NCBI GenBank assembly: GCA_005877565.1
Contig: VBOK01000081.1
Span: forward strand, 1 to 9,289
Origin: Nitrospirota bacterium
Lineage (GTDB): Bacteria > Nitrospirota > Nitrospiria > Nitrospirales > NS-4
Direction: 5' to 3'
DNA: 9,289 bases
Shown here: piece after piece, positions 1-4,762 of the stretch
Position numbering within the stretch: position 1 is the stretch's first letter
Layout: every line of letters begins with the position of its first letter
The notes under the pieces: model-generated
The model's database searches: none
The model's input: the letters and a program-made list of their open reading frames with translations, nothing else
What the model was told of the DNA's origin: nothing
Position numbers and translations under genes: made by a program

Positions 1-1
1 T

Positions 2-82
2 GACGACGCCAAGGCCATCATGTTTTTCCTGAAGACGCTGAACGCCCCGCCGCCCGACAAGCCGCTGCCGGCCTCTTCCTGA
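2..82 (+). CDS. C-terminal end of an unidentified protein, possibly c-type cytochrome (partial)
   Basis: Only the last 26 codons before a TGA stop are in the window, so the start and main domain are missing. The visible tail has a helix containing AKAIMFFLKTLNA followed by a Pro-rich end (PPPDKPLPASS). A helix of the form 'a-x-x-F-L-K-T-L' is typical of the last helix of class I c-type cytochromes and diheme peroxidases, where it packs on the heme. No CxxCH or other diagnostic residue can be seen, so the cytochrome reading is inference from the tail alone. The gene converges on the UbiA gene, and the two stops are about 50 nt apart with a palindrome between them. Codon use is GC-rich like the neighbouring genes. 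Confidence 0.4.
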   Translation, partial: DDAKAIMFFLKTLNAPPPDKPLPASS

Positions 83-103
83 GCGCATTCGGCATTCGTT
101 CCG

Positions 104-131
104 GTAGGGGCACGGCGCGCCGTGTCCCTAC
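104..131. terminator. 28-bp near-perfect palindrome between convergent genes; candidate bidirectional terminator or dispersed palindromic repeat
   Basis: Positions 104-117 are the reverse complement of 118-131 except for one pair, g110/t125, which is still a G-U wobble in RNA. This gives a stem of about 12 bp with a GCGC loop. It fills the gap between two convergent stop codons (82 and 135), which fits a bidirectional terminator. Neither side has a real T-tract, so intrinsic termination would be weak. The GTAGGGGCACGG-type arm also resembles short palindromic repeats scattered between genes in many bacterial genomes; that is inference. Confidence 0.5.
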
Positions 132-132
132 G

Positions 133-1011
133 TTATCGCAGCAGCACGCCGCTCCAGAACCCCGCGAGGATGAGCGCGCCGGCCCAGATGTGCTGCTTGA
201 ACAAGGCGAAGGCCTGGGCGGGCGCGACCGGGCGTTTGATCCGGCGCACCTGCCAGGCGAACAGCACGCCTGTCAGGAGGAGCGTCACGTAGAACGGCCA
301 GGCGAGGCCCGTCGCCAGGCCGACCAGGCCCAACAGCGCCACCGTTGCGGACAGCGCGCTGCCGACCGACAGCCATAGCCATGGCCCGAAGAAAAGGGCG
401 GCGGAATACACGCCGACCCGTTGGTCATCCTCCTGGTCCTGCAGGGCGTAGATCGTGTCGAAGCCGATGGCCCAGAAGATGGTGGCGACGAAGAGACCGA
501 CAGCCGGCCAGCCGATCTCGTTGCGCACGGCCGACCAGGCCATGATCGCGCCCCACCCGAACGCCATGCCCAGAATGGCCTGGGGGAGCGGCAGGACCCG
601 TTTGGCCAGCGGATACAGGACGGCTAGGAGCAGCGCAACGGGTGCGAGGGCGATCGTGAAGGGGTTGAGCAAGAAGACCAGGCCGGTGGCGATCCCGATC
701 AGCGCGAGAAAGACGGCCGCGGCCGCTCTTGGCTGCATGCGGCCGGACGCCAGGGGGCGCTCGAGAGTGCGTTGGACCCGTCGGTCCAGGTCGCGGTCCC
801 AGAGATCGTTGACGGTGACCCCTGCGCTTCGCATGACGAACGCGCCCGCCACGAAGATGGCGGTCAGCGAAAGCGGCGGGTGCCCGTCGCCGGCGAGGAC
901 TAACGCCCACAGAGTGGGGAAGAGCAGCAGGAGGGAACCGGTTTGATTGCGGAGGCGAATGAGGTCGGCCAAGTCGGACCAGGAGAGCGACAGTCCTCCA
1001 AGAGCGGCCAT
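133..1011 (-). CDS. ubiA: UbiA-family 4-hydroxybenzoate polyprenyltransferase
   Basis: This is an integral membrane prenyltransferase of 292 aa. UbiA joins a polyprenyl chain to 4-hydroxybenzoate in quinone biosynthesis. Both Asp-rich motifs are present: NDLWDRDLD (residues 68-76, NDxxDxxxD) and D185TIYALQDQEDD196 (DxxYAxxDxxDD), which bind Mg-diphosphate. RTLERPLASG follows the first motif, and the N-terminal stretch GSLLLLFPTLWAL closely resembles E. coli UbiA. Several hydrophobic segments fit the usual nine-helix fold, and the length matches the family. The open frame extends further upstream, but homology begins just after ATG 1011, so that start is chosen. It has no Shine-Dalgarno, and a TTGACA lies 30 nt upstream. 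One oddity is GVYSAAL where the family normally has G-[IV]-[KR]-S, so Lys/Arg is replaced by Tyr202. The substrate could instead be a related aromatic acid, for example in a menaquinone route. Confidence 0.9.
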   Translation of the reverse strand: MAALGGLSLSWSDLADLIRLRNQTGSLLLLFPTLWALVLAGDGHPPLSLTAIFVAGAFVMRSAGVTVNDLWDRDLDRRVQRTLERPLASGRMQPRAAAAVFLALIGIATGLVFLLNPFTIALAPVALLLAVLYPLAKRVLPLPQAILGMAFGWGAIMAWSAVRNEIGWPAVGLFVATIFWAIGFDTIYALQDQEDDQRVGVYSAALFFGPWLWLSVGSALSATVALLGLVGLATGLAWPFYVTLLLTGVLFAWQVRRIKRPVAPAQAFALFKQHIWAGALILAGFWSGVLLR

Positions 1012-1017
1012 GGGCGC

Positions 1018-1047
1018 ACGGTAGCGAATCAGGCTCCAGAGTGTCAA
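1018..1047 (-). promoter_or_regulatory. Candidate promoter for ubiA (TTGACA - 18 nt - TACCGT)
   Basis: On the minus strand a perfect -35 hexamer TTGACA lies at 1047-1042 and a weak -10, TACCGT (3/6), at 1023-1018, with an 18-nt spacer. Only six bases separate the -10 from ATG 1011, so transcription would start at or within a base or two of the start codon. The -35 is the strong element; the -10 is poor, so this is a tentative call. Confidence 0.4.
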
Positions 1048-1070
1048 GGAGGTGGCCGCGCGGGTTTTCG

Positions 1071-1099
1071 TTGCGCTTGGCTCCCATTTCTTGTATAAC
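1071..1099 (+). promoter_or_regulatory. Candidate promoter for the caspase-like lipoprotein (TTGCGC - 17 nt - TATAAC)
   Basis: TTGCGC (1071-1076) and TATAAC (1094-1099, 5/6 match) are spaced by 17 nt. Nine bases separate the -10 from ATG 1109, so the expected start point is within a few bases of the ATG. No Shine-Dalgarno precedes either candidate ATG (1109 or 1142). The site lies back to back with the ubiA promoter. Confidence 0.45.
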
Positions 1100-1108
1100 G
1101 CGGCACAC

Positions 1109-2986
1109 ATGTGGCTTCCCTGTTCGGCTCTGCGCCATCTCATGCTCCTCGCCGTAGCGGCGACGATCGTAGCCACGCTCGGCTGTGGGCAGAAGCTCGT
1201 CTTCCCACGACTGGAGTTCAAGTCCGACGAGGCGAAGACCCCCAGCATCCCTTTGACGGTCCGCCTCGAGATTCCCGAGGCCCTCAAGCACACGCAGTTG
1301 TTCTATAAGGATTCGTGCGGGGCGCCCCAGGCGATTCCTTTGGGGGAACGCCTCGCCGAACAGGTCAAGGCCGATGCGGCCGGTGTCTTTGAGAAAACTT
1401 TCGAGGGAAGCCCGAAAGATGCCGCCGACGCCGTGCTGAGCGCTGCGATGGAGGCCGGCGAGATCAACCTGTACATCCCTCGTCGCGAAGTCGGCGAGTA
1501 TAAGATGGCTGTTCTGGTGCGCTTACGGGTCACGGTCGTTGATGCGGAAGGCAAGACCCTTCTCAACGAACCGGTCAAGGGCGAAGGCAAGTGGACCGTG
1601 ACGACCGACGGCACTAACTGCACGATTCAAGGGTTGATGCTGCCGGTGACGGAGGCATTGGAGAAGCTCTCGGATCGTGTGGTGGAGAACCTGACCCAGT
1701 CGGTCAAGATTCGCGACTGGGCCATTCGCTTGGGGACTCGCAAGGAGATGATGGCTGCAGGCCGGCCTGGCGGGAGCGGAGGCACGGGCGCGCCGCCGAC
1801 AGCGACGGTTGAGGCACCGACCCTCAGCTTCCGGGCGTCCCTCGAGGATGAGAACCGCAATCAGGCGCTGGAGGCCGGTGAGAAGGTCGTCGTCCGTGTG
1901 GAGGTTGCCAACGCCGGTCCGGGCGTCGCCCGCGGCGTGGCGGTCGAGCTCTCGGGCACGCCGGCCCTGGTGAAGGAATTCATCAATCCGACGTTGCTCG
2001 GCGATATCCAACCGGGCGAGAAAAGACAGGCGACGATCACTACGAAGCTACCGGCCACTTTCCCCGAACAGCAGGCGGAACTGCTGGTGCAGGTCACCGA
2101 AGCCGGAGGCAATGGGCCGCCGACCCGCAAGCGGTTCGTGGCGTCCATCAAGTCCGGCGCGGGCGCACGCGAGCCAGTCGAGGTGCTCTCGGTCGATGTG
2201 GATCAGATTCCTGCCAGAGTCCAAGGATTTGAACGTCACACCTCGTATGCTTTGGTGGTCGGCCTCGGAGGCTATCGGGAGGAAAGCATCCCGCGTCTGA
2301 AACATGCCCGGCGTGATGCCGAGGTCGTTGCCAAGCACTTGACCGCACTGGCGGGGTTCCCGCCCGAGAACGTGCGGGTCTTGACGGACGAGCGCGCGCT
2401 CCTGGTCGATCTTCAGGATACCTTCGAAGACTGGCTGCCGCAGCGAGCTAACTCGTCTGGCATCGTCTTCGTCTATCTGGTCAGCAACGCCGTCCTGAAT
2501 GCGGAGGGCACCGACATCATCCTGATGCCTTACGAAGGTCGGCCCGACCTCGTGCGCCGGGGCTATTCGCTGAACAGGCTGCAGGAAGTCCTGGCGCGCC
2601 TGCCGTCCCGGCTGAACCTGGTCTTTGCCGACCTCTCGTTTCCGGCCGAGGATGGCAAGGGTGATGTGCGATCGCTTCCCTGGAGTGCCCGCAAGCGCCG
2701 CACCGTCATCATCGGATCGTCCTCCACGAACGGGCCCAGCCTCTCTTGGGACGCCGGACAGCACGGGCTGTTCACCTATCACTTTCTGAAGGCCATTCGG
2801 GGCCAAGGCGATGCTGACGACAACGGCTGGGTAGACGTGGGAGAGGTCATCGCCTATCTGCGGGAGCAGGTGCCCAAGGGCGCAGCCGAGCTGAAAAAGC
2901 AGCAAGTGCCAGCGGTGAGCCCAGAGGTGGAGCCGGACGGTCCGATCGGTACCTTCCCCTTCAGCAAGTCGCGGCGGCGGGGTTGA
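1109..2986 (+). CDS. Putative lipoprotein with CARDB-like domain and catalytically dead caspase-like (C14) domain
   Basis: This 625-aa protein has a signal peptide ending ATIVATLGC, with Cys26 a plausible but non-canonical lipobox Cys. A beta-rich region of unknown family follows (about 30-215), then a Gly/Pro linker, then a CARDB/Ig-like domain (about 238-350) opening with the Ca-loop-like segment D247ENRNQALEAGE258. The C-terminal caspase-like domain (about 379-605) has YALVVGLGGY, an ARRDAEVVAKHL helix and NVRVLTD, all typical of the p20 fold. At the catalytic His strand (usual YxSGHG) it has YLVSNA, with Asn460. At the catalytic Cys strand (usual DxCFSG) it has DLSFPA, with Ser510. No Cys occurs anywhere in this domain, so it should not be a protease. 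An EF-hand-like loop lies at D568ADDNGWVDVGE579. ATG 1109 is preferred because it gives a charged n-region; ATG 1142 and GTG 1052 are alternatives. A scaffold or regulatory role at the membrane is inference. Confidence 0.75.
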   Translation: MWLPCSALRHLMLLAVAATIVATLGCGQKLVFPRLEFKSDEAKTPSIPLTVRLEIPEALKHTQLFYKDSCGAPQAIPLGERLAEQVKADAAGVFEKTFEGSPKDAADAVLSAAMEAGEINLYIPRREVGEYKMAVLVRLRVTVVDAEGKTLLNEPVKGEGKWTVTTDGTNCTIQGLMLPVTEALEKLSDRVVENLTQSVKIRDWAIRLGTRKEMMAAGRPGGSGGTGAPPTATVEAPTLSFRASLEDENRNQALEAGEKVVVRVEVANAGPGVARGVAVELSGTPALVKEFINPTLLGDIQPGEKRQATITTKLPATFPEQQAELLVQVTEAGGNGPPTRKRFVASIKSGAGAREPVEVLSVDVDQIPARVQGFERHTSYALVVGLGGYREESIPRLKHARRDAEVVAKHLTALAGFPPENVRVLTDERALLVDLQDTFEDWLPQRANSSGIVFVYLVSNAVLNAEGTDIILMPYEGRPDLVRRGYSLNRLQEVLARLPSRLNLVFADLSFPAEDGKGDVRSLPWSARKRRTVIIGSSSTNGPSLSWDAGQHGLFTYHFLKAIRGQGDADDNGWVDVGEVIAYLREQVPKGAAELKKQQVPAVSPEVEPDGPIGTFPFSKSRRRG

Positions 2987-3011
2987 ATTCTCCAAGACGG
3001 CTTGTTAGAGT
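2983..3011 (+). promoter_or_regulatory. Candidate promoter for tRNA-Thr overlapping the upstream stop codon
   Basis: TTGAAT (2983-2988) and TAGAGT (3006-3011) are separated by 17 nt. The -10 is preceded by TGT, giving an extended -10. The -35 overlaps the TGA stop of the caspase-like gene. The expected start is near 3018, about 4 nt before the mature tRNA 5' end. Confidence 0.5.
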
Positions 3012-3021
3012 GGGCGCCCGA

Positions 3022-3096
3022 GCCGGCGTAGCTCAGTGGCAGAGCAGCTGATTCGTAATCAGCAGGTCGGTGGTTCAATCCCACTCGCCGGCTCCA
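3022..3096 (+). tRNA. tRNA-Thr (anticodon CGT), CCA encoded
   Basis: A complete cloverleaf can be drawn. The acceptor arm GCCGGCG pairs perfectly with CGCCGGC. The D arm is GCTC/GAGC, and the anticodon stem GCTGA/TCAGC encloses the loop TTCGTAA with anticodon CGT at 3054-3056 (reads ACG, Thr). A 5-nt variable region follows, then a T arm GGTGG/CCACT with loop TTCAATC. The outermost T-stem pair is G-U. T3093 is the discriminator and CCA (3094-3096) is encoded. Its 3' half is repeated at 4674-4717, which suggests the gene has served as an integration target. Confidence 0.95.
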
Positions 3097-3140
3097 CTGA
3101 AAACCGGCTTTGTCGTTCACCCCCCCTTTTCTCTTCATAA

Positions 3141-3197
3141 TGACGCAACATCCGTTTTCCACCACCCGTTGATTTTGCGAACTCCATTTGGCAGACT
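3141..3197 (+). repeat. Conserved noncoding block upstream of PilZ gene 1 (copy 1 of direct repeat)
   Basis: Positions 3141-3197 align without gaps to 3885-3941, an offset of 744 nt. The core at 3155-3197 differs from copy 2 at a single base out of 43 (C3184 versus T3928), while the outer TGACGCA is identical. This exceeds the similarity of the genes behind it. The core contains TTGCGA, usable as a -35 in this copy. Confidence 0.85.
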
Positions 3198-3202
3198 ATA
3201 AC
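3175..3202 (+). promoter_or_regulatory. Candidate promoter for PilZ gene 1 (TTGCGA - 16 nt - TATAAC)
   Basis: TTGCGA (3175-3180) and TATAAC (3197-3202) lie 16 nt apart, partly inside the conserved block. A start near 3209 would give a leader of about 68 nt. In the second copy the -35 is retained, but the -10 position reads TGCAGG. Confidence 0.4.
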
Positions 3203-3276
3203 TCTCCGCGCCAGTTTGGTCTGAGCCTTGCGCGGCCTTGCTCATACCGAGCAAGGGAGGATCGAGTGTTGTCAAG

Positions 3277-3759
3277 ATGTCTGCTTGTCCACAGTGTGGA
3301 TTCTTGCTAGTAAAGAGGGCTACAAGGCGGGGACTGCGTGAATACCTACTGAGTCTGCTGACCCTCGGCCCATATCGTTGTCAGGTCTGCACCCACCGGT
3401 TTCTGGCTTTCAAGTGGCTGCCAGGCACAGATACGAGTCGAGAGTACAACCGGATCCCAGTCCGATATCCGGTGCAGATCAGTCCAGCCCCCAAAGACGA
3501 TCTGATCCAACTTGAGGAAGGAACCATGGTTGACCTCTCGATCCGAGGCTGTGCGATCAAGAGCACTGTGCCCCTCCACAAAGGAAACCTTTTATGCCTC
3601 AAGATTCGGCTGACAGACCAGGAGCCGCCAATTGAGATTGATCAGGCGACAGTCCGAACGGTTACCGGCCGGAGGGTCGGCTTGGAGTTCGTCAAAATAC
3701 GCCCTGAAGAGGAAACCCGTCTCCGCAAGCTTCTCTTGACTCTGTTACAGAGTCGCTGA
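3277..3759 (+). CDS. Zinc-ribbon + PilZ domain protein, copy 1 (c-di-GMP binding)
   Basis: This is a 160-aa cytoplasmic protein. The N-terminal zinc ribbon has paired cysteines C4PQC7 and C35QVC38, and the PilZ domain covers about residues 56-155. PilZ domains bind the second messenger cyclic di-GMP and pass the signal to motility, polysaccharide or other targets. The binding signature is intact: RxxxR as R59IPVR63 and DxSxxG as D86LSIRG91. GRRVGLEFVKI near the end is the usual closing strand. ATG 3277 is chosen because the zinc-ribbon paralogue aligns from exactly this Met; an in-frame TTG at 3238 would add 13 poorly conserved residues. No good Shine-Dalgarno is seen at ATG 3277, as GGGAGG lies 16 nt away. 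The gene is more AT-rich than its neighbours and has a tandem paralogue downstream. The target is unknown. Confidence 0.85.
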   Translation: MSACPQCGFLLVKRATRRGLREYLLSLLTLGPYRCQVCTHRFLAFKWLPGTDTSREYNRIPVRYPVQISPAPKDDLIQLEEGTMVDLSIRGCAIKSTVPLHKGNLLCLKIRLTDQEPPIEIDQATVRTVTGRRVGLEFVKIRPEEETRLRKLLLTLLQSR

Positions 3760-3884
3760 GGCGCAGGCGGTGGCGCAAGATGCAGGGCGTCCTGCCTCTC
3801 CCCTTTAGCCCGCATCTATCAGCCGGGTCCCCTGTGCGTAGCCGCTGGAAGGGGAGGGCTAGGGTTGTCCCAGCCATCCCGCTC

Positions 3885-3941
3885 TGACGCAGCGCCCATT
3901 TTCCACCACCCGTTGATTTTGCGAACTTCATTTGGCAGACT
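3885..3941 (+). repeat. Conserved noncoding block upstream of PilZ gene 2 (copy 2 of direct repeat)
   Basis: This is the second copy of the 57-nt block, with 42 of 43 core positions (3899-3941) identical to copy 1. Similarity continues more weakly downstream (TTGGTCTGA, CTTGCTC, CGAGC) to the ATG. The duplicated unit is therefore about 745 nt and covers the block plus the gene. Confidence 0.85.
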
Positions 3942-4021
3942 GCAGGCCCTACGCGCTTGATTGGTCTGAACCTGGCGTGGTCTTGCTCCTATCGAGCCGG
4001 TGGAGAATCGAGGCTGCCGAG

Positions 4022-4525
4022 ATGCCGTCTTGTCCACAGTGTAAGGTCTCGCTGGTAAACAAGGTTCCCAGGCGGGGACGGCTAGAATACTTCCTGAGTT
4101 TCCTGACAATCGGCCCATTTCGCTGCCAGCTCTGCACCCACCGGTTTCTGGGTCTCAAGTGGCGGCCCAGCACAAATCCAGGTCGCGAGTACGACCGCAT
4201 CCAAAGCCGATACTCGGTGCGGCTTATCCCAAACCTCAAAGGAAGGCCAATGGGGTCGGAAGGAGATCAGATCCAACAAGAGGAAGCCACCTTGTTTGAC
4301 ATCTCGATCCGAGGCTGTGGAATCAAGACCAATGCGCCGTTGCACAAAGGAGACTTAGTGCGCCTGGAGATTGAGGTGACACCTCAGGAGAAGCCGCTTA
4401 GGATTGATGAGGCGGTGATCCGAACGCTTACCGGCCGGAGGTTCGGCTTGGAGTTTGTCAACATACGCGATGAAGAGCTTACCCGTCTCCGCACGCTTCT
4501 CGTGGAGCTGACGCAGAAGCGCTGA
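4022..4525 (+). CDS. Zinc-ribbon + PilZ domain protein, copy 2 (c-di-GMP binding)
   Basis: This 167-aa tandem paralogue of the preceding gene is identical at about 38 of the first 64 residues by eye. The zinc-ribbon cysteines C4PQC7 and C35QLC38 are kept. So are the cyclic di-GMP signature residues R59IQSR63 and D93ISIRG98, and the closing strand GRRFGLEFVNI. It differs by a 7-residue insertion around KGRPMGSEG (about 73-81) between the RxxxR arm and the beta-barrel, where the linker meets ligand. The start at ATG 4022 matches that of the paralogue; the open frame upstream is not conserved. The upstream noncoding block is shared, but the -10 hexamer of copy 1 is not, so regulation may differ. 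Divergence with motifs retained suggests both copies work, perhaps on different targets (inference). Confidence 0.85.
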   Translation: MPSCPQCKVSLVNKVPRRGRLEYFLSFLTIGPFRCQLCTHRFLGLKWRPSTNPGREYDRIQSRYSVRLIPNLKGRPMGSEGDQIQQEEATLFDISIRGCGIKTNAPLHKGDLVRLEIEVTPQEKPLRIDEAVIRTLTGRRFGLEFVNIRDEELTRLRTLLVELTQKR

Positions 4526-4549
4526 GGGACAGGTGTGCGAGAGGCAGAG

Positions 4550-4567
4550 CGGGGGCGGGTGCCCCCG
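4550..4567 (+). terminator. GC-rich hairpin after PilZ gene 2, weak terminator candidate
   Basis: CGGGGGC and GCCCCCG form a 7-bp stem around a GGGT loop, 25 nt past the stop. No T-tract follows, so it may act only as a weak or factor-assisted terminator, or simply protect the mRNA 3' end. Confidence 0.3.
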
Positions 4568-4673
4568 GGGCGGTGGCGGATAGTTGCGTCGTTGCGTTCC
4601 CTGTGCTAGCGTTTGCTGCAATCTGCACACGGCAAGTGCTTGCCACTCAAGAGGGACGTGGCTTTTGACGCAG

Positions 4674-4717
4674 TTCGTAATCAGCAGGTCGGTGGTTCGA
4701 CCCCACTCACCGGTTCC
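4674..4717 (+). pseudogene. Displaced 3' half of tRNA-Thr(CGT): candidate attachment-site remnant
   Basis: The 44 bases align without gaps to tRNA-Thr positions 3052-3095, from the anticodon loop to near the 3' end. The first 25 are identical, and there are four differences beyond, all transitions (A-G, T-C, G-A, C-T). No D arm or 5' acceptor strand lies upstream, so this is a fragment, not a second tRNA gene. A tRNA 3' half placed downstream of the intact tRNA in the same orientation is what a tyrosine-recombinase element leaves as its distal att site. The 1.6 kb between holds only the two PilZ genes and no integrase. Confidence 0.75.
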
Positions 4718-4747
4718 TCTTGACCCATGTTCATCCATCATCTTTTC

Positions 4748-4756
4748 GGAAGGAGG
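4748..4756 (+). promoter_or_regulatory. Strong ribosome binding site fixing the start of the DUF3365 gene
   Basis: GGAAGGAGG lies six bases before ATG 4763. It rules against the earlier in-frame ATG at 4727, which has no such site and would spoil the signal peptide n-region. Confidence 0.75.
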
Positions 4757-4762
4757 CCAGCA

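Noticed and set aside
1012..1293. N-terminal extension of UbiA to Met at 1293 (94 more residues)
   Set aside because: The added residues have no UbiA similarity, run through the divergent promoter region and overlap the coding start of the caspase-like gene.
2048..2995. Long minus-strand open frame of 315 codons antisense to the caspase-like gene
   Set aside because: It has no domain and no ribosome site, and the plus strand has clear family motifs over the same interval.
3082..3117. Terminator formed by the tRNA 3' strand GCCGG and downstream CCGGC plus TTT
   Set aside because: It needs the acceptor strand of the tRNA itself, and the T-run is only three bases. I see no better tRNA terminator nearby.
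3782..3795. GCAGG-GCGT-CCTGC hairpin after PilZ gene 1
   Set aside because: The stem is only 5 bp with a C-rich tail. It is too weak to call a terminator.
4584..4612. TTGCGT-17-TAGCGT as a promoter for the DUF3365 gene
   Set aside because: Both hexamers match poorly and the leader would cross the tRNA fragment. There is not enough to list it as a feature.
4631..4644. GGCAAG-TG-CTTGCC palindrome upstream of the tRNA fragment
   Set aside because: It is a short perfect repeat with no position relative to a promoter or start that would give it a role, and could be chance.
4674..4717. Second functional tRNA-Thr gene
   Set aside because: No D arm, 5' acceptor strand or anticodon stem 5' strand is present upstream.
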